This document shows positions 7,829 to 17,100 of a stretch of DNA of 64,000 nt, piece by piece. Numbering within the stretch: position 1 is the first letter of the stretch; the number at the start of each line of letters is the position of its first letter. The notes beneath the pieces were generated by a model, which ran no database searches, was not told the DNA's origin, and saw only the letters and a program-made list of their open reading frames with translations. The translations under genes were made by a program, and so were the position numbers. Source of the stretch: Verrucomicrobiaceae bacterium (lineage in GTDB: Bacteria > Verrucomicrobiota > Verrucomicrobiia > Verrucomicrobiales > Akkermansiaceae); contig JAIXOR010000013.1 in assembly GCA_027486655.1 (NCBI GenBank), positions 31,838-95,837 of the forward strand, given 5' to 3'.

Positions 7829-8626
7829 ATGTTCCGCTCCGCTGCTCTCGCCGTTCTCGCGCTGGTCTCGGTTTCCTGTTCGTCACTCCCGGTGCCGGGT
7901 CCCTCCGGCTCGGCGCCGCAGCCCGGTGCAGCCGCCTTGCTTCGGGAGTCCGCCGCCCGCCAGGGCGATTCATGGCGAACGAACCGGATCGTTCGTGTCG
8001 CCTACACCGGCGATTGGTCGCGCCCCGCTGTGCAGCTCCAGCCGGTCCTCACCGACGCTGGTTTCAGGAAGTCCTCGATCGAAATCTATCAGCCCCGGAA
8101 ACACCGGGTTTCCCAAACCCACCGCGGTCCTTCCGGAGTGAAGTCGGTGACTTCCCGTGTAGGTGCCATCTCGGTCGCCTACAACGGAAACCCTTCGACC
8201 GATCTGGAAACCCTCGCTTCCTCCGCCCTGGTCGCGGATGCGTACACGGCCTTCCTGTTCGGACCTTCATGGCTCGCGGCCAAAGCCGACCAGTGCACGA
8301 CGCTTGGAGTCCGCTCCCTCGACGGTGAACCTTGCGATCTGGTGGCGGGCCGCCTGCTTCCGGGCTTCGGCAGCCACCGCGAGGATCATTTCATCGCCTG
8401 GATCGGCCGGGAGACCAAGCTGCTCCGCCGCCTTCAGTTTTCGCTCAACGCCCTGGAAACAACCCGCGGTGCCGACGTGGATGTCACCTTTTCCGGCCAC
8501 CGCAAAGCCCGCGATGGCTCGGTCTGGCCCACGTCCTTTGTCGAATACATCCACCGGCCTCTCCTGCTCAAGGCGCACGAATGGCGGATGACCTCTCTCA
8601 CCATCGACGGCCGCAAGGCCTGGTGA
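7829..8626 (+). CDS. Putative outer-membrane-type lipoprotein of unknown function
   Basis: A 265-residue lipoprotein. The N-terminus MFRSAALAVLALVSVSC has a clean signal peptide and a lipobox ending at Cys17, followed by CSSLPVPGPSG. The mature part has alternating short strands and two W/Y-rich stretches (IVRVAYTGDWSRP, EDHFIAWIGRETKLLRRLQF) with a general look of LolA/LolB-like carriers of one large curved sheet, but no signature I can name, so the function is open. The ATG at 7829 is preferred to a TTG six bases earlier. It follows the sigma factor by 14 bases and is probably co-transcribed. Confidence 0.7.
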   Translation: MFRSAALAVLALVSVSCSSLPVPGPSGSAPQPGAAALLRESAARQGDSWRTNRIVRVAYTGDWSRPAVQLQPVLTDAGFRKSSIEIYQPRKHRVSQTHRGPSGVKSVTSRVGAISVAYNGNPSTDLETLASSALVADAYTAFLFGPSWLAAKADQCTTLGVRSLDGEPCDLVAGRLLPGFGSHREDHFIAWIGRETKLLRRLQFSLNALETTRGADVDVTFSGHRKARDGSVWPTSFVEYIHRPLLLKAHEWRMTSLTIDGRKAW

Positions 8627-8653
8627 TCCGGTCCGCCCCGGGCCTGTGGCGAT

Positions 8654-9589
8654 CTAGCAAGCGCGACGCTCCCTCCGGCGCCGCAACGCCATCGCCATCC
8701 CGCCCAGAATGAGACCGAGGCCCGCACCCGGCTCGGGAACCAACTGCGGGTTCAGTGGATTGTCGCCAAAGGGATTGTCGCTCACGATCAGGATCTTGGT
8801 GTCCGCCTCGCCGTCGTTGTCGATGCGGAATCCGTACACCGCTCCGGGCGTTACCGAGGTTCCCTCGAAGAACTTGGAAACCGAAGCCACCGTGAAAGCC
8901 TGCGCCTGCGAGGGCTGATTGCCCGCCGCCGCATAGCCGGTGTTCCAATCATACACCGTGTAGCCCGCACCGCCGTTGCCGCCGAAGCGCAGCACGTTGG
9001 CCCCGGCGATCGGCGTGCCGCTGGCATCCAGCGGCGTGACCTCGAAGTAGGTGTTTCCAAATCGCTCGGAGACCAACACGTAGTCGTCCGGTTGCATGGC
9101 ACGCACGTAAACCAAATCGTAATCCGGAACCCCGAGCGCAGGCGGGCCGGGGGAAAGGAAATCGTAATAGGTGAAGTCCCGCAGATCCGAATTGGTTGTC
9201 GTCGCCGCCACCGCCGTCGCAAAAGCCGCCAGACCGCCGTTGCTCGGCGTGGACACGCCGTTGTCAAAAACCCCGATGCCGCTGATGCTCGCCAGGCCCG
9301 GATTCACGTTCAAAACGGACGCGCCAAACGTGTTGATGTACTGCAGGTTCACCAAGCCCCCGTTGTTGACGAGGATGCTCTTCACACTCACCTCCGTGTC
9401 GCTCACCACATCCACACCGGACGATTCGGTGGACTGCACCACGTCGCTCCCGCCAATCGTGTAAACCACCTGCTGGATCACCACGCTGTTGGTCCCCGGG
9501 ATCACATGGATCACCGCGGCGTGGACTCCGGAAATGAGGGCCGATCCAACGACAAGACGCGACCAAATGCCAAAACCAATGCGTTTCAT
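8654..9589 (-). CDS. PEP-CTERM sorting-domain protein
   Basis: A 311-residue exported protein. It starts with a signal peptide (MKRIGFGIWSRLVVGSALISGVHA). It ends with a PEP-CTERM-type tail: VPEPG, a hydrophobic helix (GLGLILGGMAMAL) and an arginine cluster (RRRRERR). In bacteria with exosortases such tails are cut and the protein is placed on the surface or in extracellular matrix. The middle is Gly/Asn/Val-rich and beta-like with no recognised enzyme motif. No exosortase gene is in the window. The ATG at 9589 begins the signal peptide. It is divergent from the aldo/keto reductase gene across an AT-rich gap. Confidence 0.8.
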   Translation of the reverse strand: MKRIGFGIWSRLVVGSALISGVHAAVIHVIPGTNSVVIQQVVYTIGGSDVVQSTESSGVDVVSDTEVSVKSILVNNGGLVNLQYINTFGASVLNVNPGLASISGIGVFDNGVSTPSNGGLAAFATAVAATTTNSDLRDFTYYDFLSPGPPALGVPDYDLVYVRAMQPDDYVLVSERFGNTYFEVTPLDASGTPIAGANVLRFGGNGGAGYTVYDWNTGYAAAGNQPSQAQAFTVASVSKFFEGTSVTPGAVYGFRIDNDGEADTKILIVSDNPFGDNPLNPQLVPEPGAGLGLILGGMAMALRRRRERRAC

Positions 9590-9654
9590 GAGCGGGGGAG
9601 GGGAAGGGGGCGGTCGGCCCCGTGCTCCGGATCGTCTCCATCCCACGGCGCTGC

Positions 9655-9725
9655 CGGATCGGGGGATAATTCAATCCATCAATATAATAAAGAAAAATGA
9701 ACAAATAGTGGGGGTTTTCACCGCA
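9655..9725. promoter_or_regulatory. AT-rich divergent promoter region
   Basis: The 198-base gap between the PEP-CTERM gene and the aldo/keto reductase gene contains a markedly AT-rich block at about 9666-9715 (ATAATTCAATCCATCAATAT and following), unlike the GC-rich surroundings. Such blocks usually mark promoters. I cannot assign a specific sigma-factor consensus. Confidence 0.4.
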
Positions 9726-9787
9726 CAAATGTCCTCGCGGTATCCGCAACGCCACCTACACTCACCGCAAATCTCCCACCCGCGCCC

Positions 9788-10690
9788 ATGAGCCTTTCCC
9801 CAACCGATGCCTCGCCGTCCCGTCGCGATTTCCTCAAAGTCGCAGCCGTGGGGGCGGTCGGAACCCTGTTTCCCGGTATCTCCCAGGCAGCGGACCTCCC
9901 CAAGGTGAAACTCGGAGGACTCCAGGTGCCGCTGCTCGGCATGGGCACCGGCGTCAAGGCCGGTAACCGCAGCAACGCCCTCCAGCGCTCCGGCGAGAAA
10001 AACTTCCACGACACCGTCCGCCGCGCCTACGACGAAGGAGTGCGGCTCTTCGATTGCGCCGATTCCTACGGAAGCCTTCCCATGGTCGCCAAGGCCCTCA
10101 AGGACAAGCCCCGCGAAAGTTTCGTGCTGGTCACCAAAATCTGGTGCCACGCCAAAGGCGGAATTCCCAATGAGGAACCCCGCGATGACAGCATGGCGGT
10201 CATCGAACGATCCCTCCGCGAGGCGGACAGCGATTACATCGACCTCGTCCAACTCCACTGCCAGACCGCCGCCGATTGGACCACGACCTACCGCCGCCAC
10301 ATGGACGATCTGGAAAAAGCCAAACAGAAAGGCTGGATCCGCGCCCAGGGTTGCTCCTGCCACAGCCTTGAAGCCCTCGAAGCCGCCGCCGTGGACCCCT
10401 GGGTCGATGTCGTCCACGCCCGCATCAATCCCTGGGGCGTCAAAATGGACGGCCCCGCCGCCGTGGTCGTGCCGGTCCTCAGGAAAATCCACGCCGCCGG
10501 CAAGGGCATCATCGGCATGAAGCTCATCGGCGAAGGGGAATTCCGCAACGACCCCGCGAAAATCGACGAAACCCTCCGCTTCGTGCTCGGCCTCGGCTGC
10601 GTGGACGCACTCATCGTTGGTTTCGAAAAACCCGAGGAAATCGTCGACTACCGGAAGCGCCTCGCCGCCGCCCTCCTCGCCAAAGCCTGA
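9788..10690 (+). CDS. Tat-exported aldo/keto reductase
   Basis: A 300-residue NAD(P)H-dependent oxidoreductase of the aldo/keto reductase superfamily, probably periplasmic. A twin-arginine signal is visible (SRRDFLKVAAVGAVGTLFPG), with the signal cut after about residue 35. The reductase barrel follows: strand 1 VPLLGMGTG, the catalytic Asp and Tyr in LFDCADSYGS, the catalytic Lys in FVLVTKIW, the His in YIDLVQLHC, and the nucleotide-binding end GCVDALIVGF. All four catalytic positions appear present. An insertion around residues 57-65 and the Tat signal are usual for the planctomycete/verrucomicrobial subgroup. The substrate is unknown. It is the last chromosomal gene before the tRNA-Lys gene that hosts the island. 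Confidence 0.9.
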   Translation: MSLSPTDASPSRRDFLKVAAVGAVGTLFPGISQAADLPKVKLGGLQVPLLGMGTGVKAGNRSNALQRSGEKNFHDTVRRAYDEGVRLFDCADSYGSLPMVAKALKDKPRESFVLVTKIWCHAKGGIPNEEPRDDSMAVIERSLREADSDYIDLVQLHCQTAADWTTTYRRHMDDLEKAKQKGWIRAQGCSCHSLEALEAAAVDPWVDVVHARINPWGVKMDGPAAVVVPVLRKIHAAGKGIIGMKLIGEGEFRNDPAKIDETLRFVLGLGCVDALIVGFEKPEEIVDYRKRLAAALLAKA

Positions 10691-10796
10691 TTCCCCTCCC
10701 GCCGCTCCAACCCGGACCGCTTCTTTTTCCAATTATCCGCTTGCATCCCCCCCTCCCGCTCCCTAATCGTCCCGCCCCGCCTGACGGAGTACCAAT

Positions 10797-10869
10797 GCGA
10801 GGATAGCTCAGTTGGTAGAGCAGTTGGCTTTTAACCAATTGGTCCTGGGTTCGAGTCCCAGTCCTCGTA
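10797..10869 (+). tRNA. tRNA-Lys (anticodon TTT)
   Basis: A 73-base tRNA without encoded CCA. The acceptor stem is GCGAGGA with TCCTCGT (first pair a G-U), the D arm is GCTC...GAGC, the anticodon stem is GTTGG/CCAAT around the loop CTTTTAA (anticodon TTT), and the T arm is CTGGG-TTCGAGT-CCCAG with discriminator A. The gene is intact: the island that follows restored its 3' part on integration. The last 38 bases of the gene form most of the 50-bp repeat found again at the right end of the island. Confidence 0.97.
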
Positions 10870-10881
10870 CTTCCTCTGGCA
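10832..10881 (+). repeat. attL: left 50-bp direct repeat (tRNA-Lys 3' end)
   Basis: Starts in the anticodon loop (TAACCAATTGG) and runs through the T arm, acceptor 3' strand and 12 bases beyond (CTTCCTCTGGCA). It is identical base for base to 37403-37452; the sequences diverge immediately on both sides (T versus G before, G versus A after the repeat). Confidence 0.95.
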
Positions 10882-10886
10882 GCAGA

Positions 10887-10909
10887 AAACCCCTGGTTTA
10901 CAGGGATTT
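10887..10909 (+). terminator. Small hairpin just after tRNA-Lys
   Basis: AAACCCCTG, a five-base loop GTTTA, then CAGGGATTT: a nine-pair stem with one mismatch, starting 18 bases after the tRNA. It could be a weak tRNA terminator or an arm of the attachment site. The following sequence has only a short T run, so termination is not certain. Confidence 0.3.
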
Positions 10910-11009
10910 GTTCGTATCCGGGCGTCTGGAGGCTTTTCCGCCCGTTGCCGCCTATGCCCTCGAACACGTTTCATGGCCGGGTGAACCAGGGGATCATCGT
11001 CCCAATCAA

Positions 11010-11383
11010 GGGCATGCGGGGTTCTACAAGCTGAACGCCTCGCTCCGACGGCTCGGACTGCGCGAGGTTCCCCAGAAGGTGGCCACCATCACGACTGAGG
11101 ACATCATCCGGCTGGCGTTCCACGCGATCGAGCCCGTTTTGTTTCCACCCCGGCCTGGCTGTTTGATGTGGAGGTAATTGATGTACGCGACGTGGATCAC
11201 GCCACCCTGCTCATGGAACGATACGCTGACCCAGTAATGGCACTTGGCACGGACGGCGAGAAGCAGGCCTTCATGCAAGGTGTCCTGGACACCGACTACA
11301 TCATGCAGACCAATCTTGGGCGCATAATGAATTTGATCGCGGCAGTCCCGCACGCGGATGTCATCGATAGCGATAAGACGTGA
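11010..11383 (+). pseudogene. Frameshifted coding remnant, unrecognised
   Basis: Two reading frames look protein-like one after the other. The first (about 11024-11158) gives LNASLRRLGLREVPQKVATI and onward to a stop at 11175; the second (about 11159-11383) gives LFDVEVIDVRDVDHATLLME and ends in PHADVIDSDKT. They join without a gap near 11150-11160 if one base is lost or gained, and neither half has a convincing start, so I read this as a decayed gene. I do not recognise the family. Base use here is closer to the chromosome than to the AT-rich DNA that follows. From 10910 to 11009 and from 11384 to 11777 I see no supported gene; the latter stretch becomes AT-rich near 11620. Confidence 0.35.
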
Positions 11384-11777
11384 CCGGTTCGGTCATAGAG
11401 GTGCCATCTACAGACAAAGGTTGGATATCGAGTCGACATTGTTACGAAGGAATCCAAGCCACGGTCCTGGGACGCACGGGCAGGGACTGGACCTAAAGGC
11501 TCCGGGCCTGAATATCCCGAGAGTTGCACGCAAGGCAGAAATTCCGCTGCCACCTGTTTGAAACGAAACGGGCATCGATCAACTCCAAAAATCCAATGGA
11601 GGAACCTAGAATCGAAATCACGCGAATAAAATGCATAACACATTAAAAATGAGCAAATTAAAAACTCGAGAGCAATGAAAATCAAGAGCCTGCACCCAAG
11701 CTGACGAACAATAAGAACCGCGGTTGACTCCGCCACAGCCTGAGCTCCCAGCTCTCCCGAAGAGGCCCGAGTGCCAA

Positions 11778-11990
11778 TCAATCCGCAGGCTTCTTGAATT
11801 CGCAGGAGCTAAAATCCAGTGGAAGCGTGATCTTGCCACCATTTCCCTTAACGTGGTCCGCCAAAGCCTGAAGAGCCCAGCGCAACACCGTTGCAGCGCT
11901 CACGTGGTAACGTTCTGCAAGATCCTCCAACTGCCGCATCTCGACGTCGCTGAACCGGACCGTCACGGCATGACGCAAACCTTTACCCAT
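11778..11990 (-). CDS. Small ribbon-helix-helix (CopG/Arc-like) regulator
   Basis: A 70-residue protein starting MGKGLRHAVTVRFSDVEMRQ. The order strand (HAVTVRFS), helix (VEMRQLEDLAERY), turn (HVS), helix (AATVLRWALQALADHV) is that of ribbon-helix-helix DNA-binding proteins, in which a dimer's paired strands enter the major groove. The C-terminal tail (KITLPLDFSSCEFKKPAD) is extra. Such proteins act as copy or transfer repressors and as antitoxins on mobile elements. It faces the similar-sized gene at 12088 across about 97 bases that contain a tandem 10-bp repeat. The ATG at 11990 is the only one that starts directly before the fold; the frame stays open further upstream without domain character. 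Confidence 0.6.
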   Translation of the reverse strand: MGKGLRHAVTVRFSDVEMRQLEDLAERYHVSAATVLRWALQALADHVKGNGGKITLPLDFSSCEFKKPAD

Positions 11991-12050
11991 GCACCAAGTG
12001 CATCGACACACAGCACATGGGGCAAGAAAATTCTTGAAAACCGAAACATT

Positions 12051-12070
12051 CGGTGCAAACCGGTGCAAAC
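12051..12070 (+). promoter_or_regulatory. Tandem 10-bp direct repeat, candidate RHH operator
   Basis: CGGTGCAAAC occurs twice head to tail with no spacer, at 12051-12060 and 12061-12070. It lies in the gap between two divergent small ribbon-helix-helix-like genes, 18 bases before the ATG at 12088. Dimers of such regulators typically bind one turn of DNA (about 10 bp) and stack on tandem sites, so autoregulation is a reasonable inference. Confidence 0.55.
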
Positions 12071-12087
12071 AGATGCGAGCGCCATCG

Positions 12088-12300
12088 ATGAAACTAACCC
12101 TCAATGAGGGAGAAATGAAACTGCTAAGATTTGTCCAATCGCATGGATTTGAATCACCGGGAGAAGTGTTGCGCTGCGTAACAATGTCTTTTCTCCAAGC
12201 CGAAATGAAGAACCTAGAGCGAAGCAAAAAAGGCGGAGACGTCGAGGATGCCAATCAGGAAGAAAATGCAACGGATTGGAAGGCAGACGCCGGGACTTAA
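12088..12300 (+). CDS. Small ribbon-helix-helix-like protein
   Basis: A 70-residue protein beginning MKLTLNEGEMKLLRFVQSHG. A short strand (KLTLNEG), a helix (EMKLLRFVQSHG), a turn (FESP) and a second helix (GEVLRCVTMSFLQAEMKNLE) fit a ribbon-helix-helix fold, followed by a charged tail rich in Asp/Glu (DVEDANQEENATD). The tail could bind a partner protein or mimic DNA. It is divergent from the 11778-11990 gene, with the tandem repeat just upstream. Assignment rests on pattern only; it might also be an unrelated helical peptide. Confidence 0.5.
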   Translation: MKLTLNEGEMKLLRFVQSHGFESPGEVLRCVTMSFLQAEMKNLERSKKGGDVEDANQEENATDWKADAGT

Positions 12301-12349
12301 CACGTTGTTTGTGCCTACCTCCGATATCGAAAATCTTTAAAAGAAATAA

Positions 12350-13126
12350 ATGGCACTTCCCAAAAGCAAATACGAGATCCTCTGCGCAATCATCGCGGAG
12401 ATGAAGAACGGTCCGCATGGCCTTGTGAAAGCTGAACCTATCGCAAAAAAATGCGGCTACTCTCTTGAGGTCGTTTTGCAGAACTTTGGCTTTTTCACGA
12501 GCGTAGGAATCTTGGGGCCGGGAATGAATAAACACCTAAGCGACGAGGGATCCCTACTTTCCTTCGCGCTGTCGGTCCGTGACCACAAAAAGATACTGCA
12601 CTATTGGAGAAATATAATCGATAGCTGGTCAGATATGCGTAAAATGCTGTCCTGGCTCGAATCGAATGAAGGTTTCAAAGTCAACGAAGTTGTGGATGGA
12701 ATTCAGGCAATTTACCACAAAGATGCCTCTTCTTCACGATTTTCTCTGAATTGCTTGATCCATCTGGCTCACCGAACTGGATATATAAAAGTTCAAGATG
12801 GTAGCCTTTGGCTAAGTGAATATTCGAAAGAACTGATTACTTTGTCACCACCTCAAGACGATGATGACAGTAATATCGAATACCCCCCAGATAGCCACAA
12901 CTTTTCCACTGTATGCAATTTGGTCAGACAAGGATCTCCAAACTCAAGTCATCTGGGTGACGGACTCCATATCCACCTCCATTTCGGATCCGACGTAAGC
13001 CCGGCTCAGGTGCAAAACATCTTCCAATCTCTCGCGCTGAACGTTCTTTCGAGACCAAATGAATCACGACAGGATCTGAGGACATTTGAAGAAAATCCGA
13101 TCGTCCCAATCGCAAGCAACCCGTAA
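12350..13126 (+). CDS. Unknown protein with winged-helix-like N-terminus
   Basis: I do not recognise this 258-residue protein. The first 75 residues (KYEILCAIIAEMKNGPHGLV then AEPIAKKCGYSLEVVLQNFG) look like a winged helix-turn-helix that would bind DNA. A second region around 105-165 (SDMRKMLSWLESNEGFKVNE then NCLIHLAHRTGYIKVQDGSL) resembles another winged helix. The C-terminal third (from about 180) is polar and Ser/Asn/Asp-rich and contains GDGLHIHLHFGSD. There is no signal peptide or membrane segment. Codon use is AT-rich like the next gene, unlike the chromosome, so it is part of the acquired DNA. An operator function in island control is possible but unproven. Confidence 0.6.
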   Translation: MALPKSKYEILCAIIAEMKNGPHGLVKAEPIAKKCGYSLEVVLQNFGFFTSVGILGPGMNKHLSDEGSLLSFALSVRDHKKILHYWRNIIDSWSDMRKMLSWLESNEGFKVNEVVDGIQAIYHKDASSSRFSLNCLIHLAHRTGYIKVQDGSLWLSEYSKELITLSPPQDDDDSNIEYPPDSHNFSTVCNLVRQGSPNSSHLGDGLHIHLHFGSDVSPAQVQNIFQSLALNVLSRPNESRQDLRTFEENPIVPIASNP

Positions 13127-13153
13127 GCGTAGATAAATAAAATATGTGAATAC

Positions 13154-14077
13154 ATGAAACAAGAGGATAATACCATCACCGAAAAAAACAAAGATACTTG
13201 CACTTTTTCAAATGGTGGACGTCAAGAATTAATACCATCCATATTCCCTAAAGAAAAAACGCCAATAGCTAAAGTTAGAAGGATCGAACGAGGAAACATT
13301 ACGTCTGTTACGATTGGTCCCTCCATTGAAGCACGAGAGCCGTTTCAACGGATAGTTCCCAAATACCCACTGATCGAGGAGCTGGAATGGAAACCTGCAA
13401 AATCCAATCATTCTCGTCAGATTTGTATCATTATAGCATTGGCAGTGATGTTTATGGCGTACTTTATATTTAAAGTCCGGAAGGAACTCGGTGTGACCGC
13501 TGCTCCGAGGCAGTCAGAACTGCCAGAAAATCTAGACGCCGCTGAAAAAACAAAGCAGTTGCACCTGAGTTACGACCGCGGGATCGCAGGGTTTGAAAAT
13601 GCCTTAGAACTTCTTCAAAGAAAAGGAACTATCAAGCATCATGGGAAAACCATACAAGAGCGGACTGCTGCTGCCTCATTAAGAACATCGCTGGATTTGG
13701 TTATACAGATTGAATTGAGGGAATTAAATCAAAACACACATGGTGTGGAGGTAATCACATGTTGCCACGAGGGTAAAAATGCTACAAACTTTATTCTATA
13801 CATCAGTGGAATTCGGAAAGATATACAGACTGAAATACTTAAGGAAAAAATTCTGGGATATTCATGGGATGCAGCTGTCAAATGCGTTAATGGAAACGAA
13901 ACGACTCTCAAAAATAATCTCAATTTGGTCCTAATATTTGATGATGCCATTAGATATTATGAGGCTGGAGAAAAGCACCAAGGATTCGATCCCGGAAGAA
14001 AAACAAAGCAAGAGATTGAAAACATGATGAGGATAGAATTTTCATCATGGAATCAAACCGAAAGCCAACTTAGGTAA
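13154..14077 (+). CDS. Unknown single-pass membrane protein
   Basis: I do not recognise this 307-residue protein. Residues 1-88 are hydrophilic; about 90-107 (ICIIIALAVMFMAYFIFKV) form one membrane segment; the rest is a hydrophilic alpha/beta domain of about 195 residues with two Cys in VEVITCCHEGKN and another in AAVKCVNGNE. With no cleavable signal the likely topology is N-in with the large domain outside the inner membrane. It follows the 12350 gene by 27 bases on the same strand and shares its AT-rich base use. It ends about 100 bases before the first giant gene, which suggests a link with export or anchoring of the giant proteins, though nothing in the sequence proves it. Confidence 0.6.
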   Translation: MKQEDNTITEKNKDTCTFSNGGRQELIPSIFPKEKTPIAKVRRIERGNITSVTIGPSIEAREPFQRIVPKYPLIEELEWKPAKSNHSRQICIIIALAVMFMAYFIFKVRKELGVTAAPRQSELPENLDAAEKTKQLHLSYDRGIAGFENALELLQRKGTIKHHGKTIQERTAAASLRTSLDLVIQIELRELNQNTHGVEVITCCHEGKNATNFILYISGIRKDIQTEILKEKILGYSWDAAVKCVNGNETTLKNNLNLVLIFDDAIRYYEAGEKHQGFDPGRKTKQEIENMMRIEFSSWNQTESQLR

Positions 14078-14181
14078 TTGCATAATAAAGAAGTAGTTTC
14101 CACATCGGAGGCAATTCTAGACAATACATAGCCCCGAATTTTTTAAATAGCCGCGCGAGAAAACAAGTGAAGCCAGAAAAT

Positions 14182-17100
14182 ATGCAAGAATACAGCAGGG
14201 CAAAAACGGAAAATCTATACAAGTTATTTCGACTCTGGATTTTAAAATCAATAAGTATATTGTTAATATTAACAGACTGCCAAGCAGATAGCGCCTCAAC
14301 TTTCTCACATCATTTCAATCTCTATGGAGATTGGTCAAAGTACTTGTATTCTGCAAAAGATGTAGAAGTTTATGCGGAGCAATCAGCAGGTAATTCAAAG
14401 TACTGGAGGCCAACACAAGTGAATGTTCCGGGCGAAGTAGTTTATCGCTTTGAAGTTCCAGGTCCAATTAGCTCAGCGACTCTTGTGGCGTCCATAAATG
14501 TATGGACGACTGGAGATCCGTTTCCATATGACCCAGGAGCTTACGCATACTTAGACGTTTCACGTGATGGCGCGAAATGGGATAACCTTGACGGGAGATA
14601 TGCAAATCGTGGCGGTGGAAGCTCTGGCCCGTATGACATTACCTCTTTAGTGTATCAGTCAAAAGAAGTGTGGGTGCGCGCCAGATTGATGGGGACCGTA
14701 ACGTGGCCAACTGACGGACCAATCTTTTCACAATTTTTAAGGACATCTCCAGGTGCGAGCCCTGATGTATTTGCAATCGATTTGGAAATGATACCTGAAC
14801 TATCTTCAATTTCCAAACTATCAAATCTGTCTCTGCCTCAAACTTCCACGAGTCCTCAGTTTTCACCCGATACCTACGAGTATGCGGCAAGTGTGGAAAA
14901 CTCAATTGAATCCGTTCGAGTCTCGCCGACGGTTGCCGACCCATTGGCATCTGCAAAAGTCAACGGCTTTGATGTTGTTCCGGGGAGTAATGGTGTCGTG
15001 ATCCCATTGGTAGTGGGAGTAAATTCGATCAGGGTCGTCGTCACCGCAGAGGACGGAACTACAACGTCCACTTATACGGTTACAGTTACCCGTGAACCTT
15101 CATCCGTGTCAACCCTTGCTGGTCTTTCGCTAGGTGATGGTAAATTGATTCAGAACTTTGATCCAGCAGTAAAAAGCTATTCAAAGGGAGTATCGAGCTT
15201 GACGACATCAATTCAAGTTACGCCAACAGCCGAAGACCCAGCAGCCAAGGTAAAGGTAAATGGACTGGAAGTATCTTCCGGAAGTTCGACCCAGCCGATC
15301 GCATTGGAAACAGGTTCCAACACTGTCTTGATCGAAGTCACTGCGCAGGATGGGACCACCGTTTCCACCTACACACTTGTGGTTTACCGCAGCTCTCCGA
15401 TCGATTTTACTTTCACATCGGGCAACCAGGTGGCGGTGACCAGTCCCGGATATAATGCGACTGGATTGGAGGCGGCCGTTTCCCTAGGTTATGCCCCCTC
15501 GCCGGGCACGGTTCTGACCATCATCCGGAGCACCGGGCTCGGCCGTATCACCGGCCGTTTCACCAATCTGGCGCAAAACCAAGTGGTGACGCTCGCATAC
15601 GGAGGCATTTCATATCGTTTCGTCGCCGACTACCATGGTGGCGGAGGTTCGGATCTCGTCCTGCGCTGGGCCGCGACCAAAGCGGGAGCATGGGGCTTGG
15701 GAACGAGCGGTCAGCTGGGGAACAACACCACAGTTACCTCGAATGTCCCGGTGATGGTTCAGGATGTCGGGATGCTCGGGGGAAGAACCCTGCGTGCGTT
15801 ATCGAACGCCGGCGCACACAGCCTGGCGCTGTGCACGGACGGTACCGTGTATTCGTGGGGAAGCAATGCGTTCGGCCGCCTCGGCAACGGCACGACGACC
15901 GCATCCAAAGTGCCTCTCGGGATCAGCGGATATGGAGCTCTTTCCGGTCGCAAGGCGGTGTCCGTTGCCGCAGGCGGCACTTACAACCTGGTCTTGTGCG
16001 AGGATGGCACCCTGTGCTCATGGGGCCTGAATGCGAACGGCCAATTGGGCAACAACACCACCGCGCAGAGCTCCATCCCGACAGCCGTCGATCAAACCGG
16101 GGTGCTTTCCGGAAAGGAGATCGCCGGCATTGCCGCGGGCAATGGCCAGAGCATCGTTTGTGATTCCGACGGAAAAGTCTACACGTGGGGCGCGAATGCC
16201 AGCGGCCAGCTTGGAATCGGAACCACCACGCAGAGCCTCGTTCCGGCCGCAGTGCCCTCGAGCGGGGTATTGGCAGGCAGATCGGTGGTCAAGGTCGCGG
16301 CCGGCTTGGGACTCTGCGCGGTGCTGTGTTCCGATGGAGGCGTGGTCACATGGGGAACGAACACCGCCGGGCAGTTGGGAGACAGTTCCAACGTCCAAAG
16401 CAGTTCCCCGGTTGCGGTGATTGGCAGCGGCATATTGTTGGGACGCAAAATCGTGGATCTGGCGGCGGGTGGGTCGCATTGTCTGGCATTGTGCTCAGAC
16501 GGCACTCTTGTCGCATGGGGACTCAATGCCAGCGGACAACTGGGAATCAACTCGACAAGCAACAGCAACGTGCCGGTTGCCGTTGATGCCTCAGGTGCTC
16601 TGTCCGGCAAGACCATTGTTTCGATTTCCGCAGGACTCAACCACAGCCTTGCACGTTGCTCCGACGGCACCGTCCTCGCATGGGGACAGGGAGCCAGTGG
16701 GCAGTTGGGCAATGGTACCAGTATCTCCAGCCAGACCCCGGTAATCGTCTCGACCGGAGAGTTTTCCCAAACGGACGGCATCAGTCTGGTGCAATCCGGA
16801 GCCACCGCATCGCATGTTCTGGCCATCGCCGGAACGGCGGATTTCAGCTCCACCCTGTCATCCATCGCCTTGAGTGCCGGAACGCTCAGCCCGGTCTTTT
16901 CCAGCGGCACAACTTCCTACACTGCGACGGTTCCGAATTCGACGACCGGCATTGCCGTGACCCCTGTTGTTTCGGACCCGAATTCAAGCGTGAAGGTCAA
17001 TGGTGGGGCTGTTGCATCCGGCTCCGCAAGTTCCGTGATTCCGCTCTCCGTGGGTTCCAACACGATTTCGATCGTGTGCACCGCCCAGGATGGAGCAACC

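Noticed and set aside
10611..10967. Minus-strand frame across the tRNA gene
   Set aside because: It is antisense to the reductase end and tRNA, and its peptide includes the translated complement of the tRNA, a common artefact.
11296..11781. Minus-strand frame of 161 codons
   Set aside because: The product is rich in Cys and hydrophobic residues without pattern and shows no coding bias; it overlaps the decayed + strand gene.
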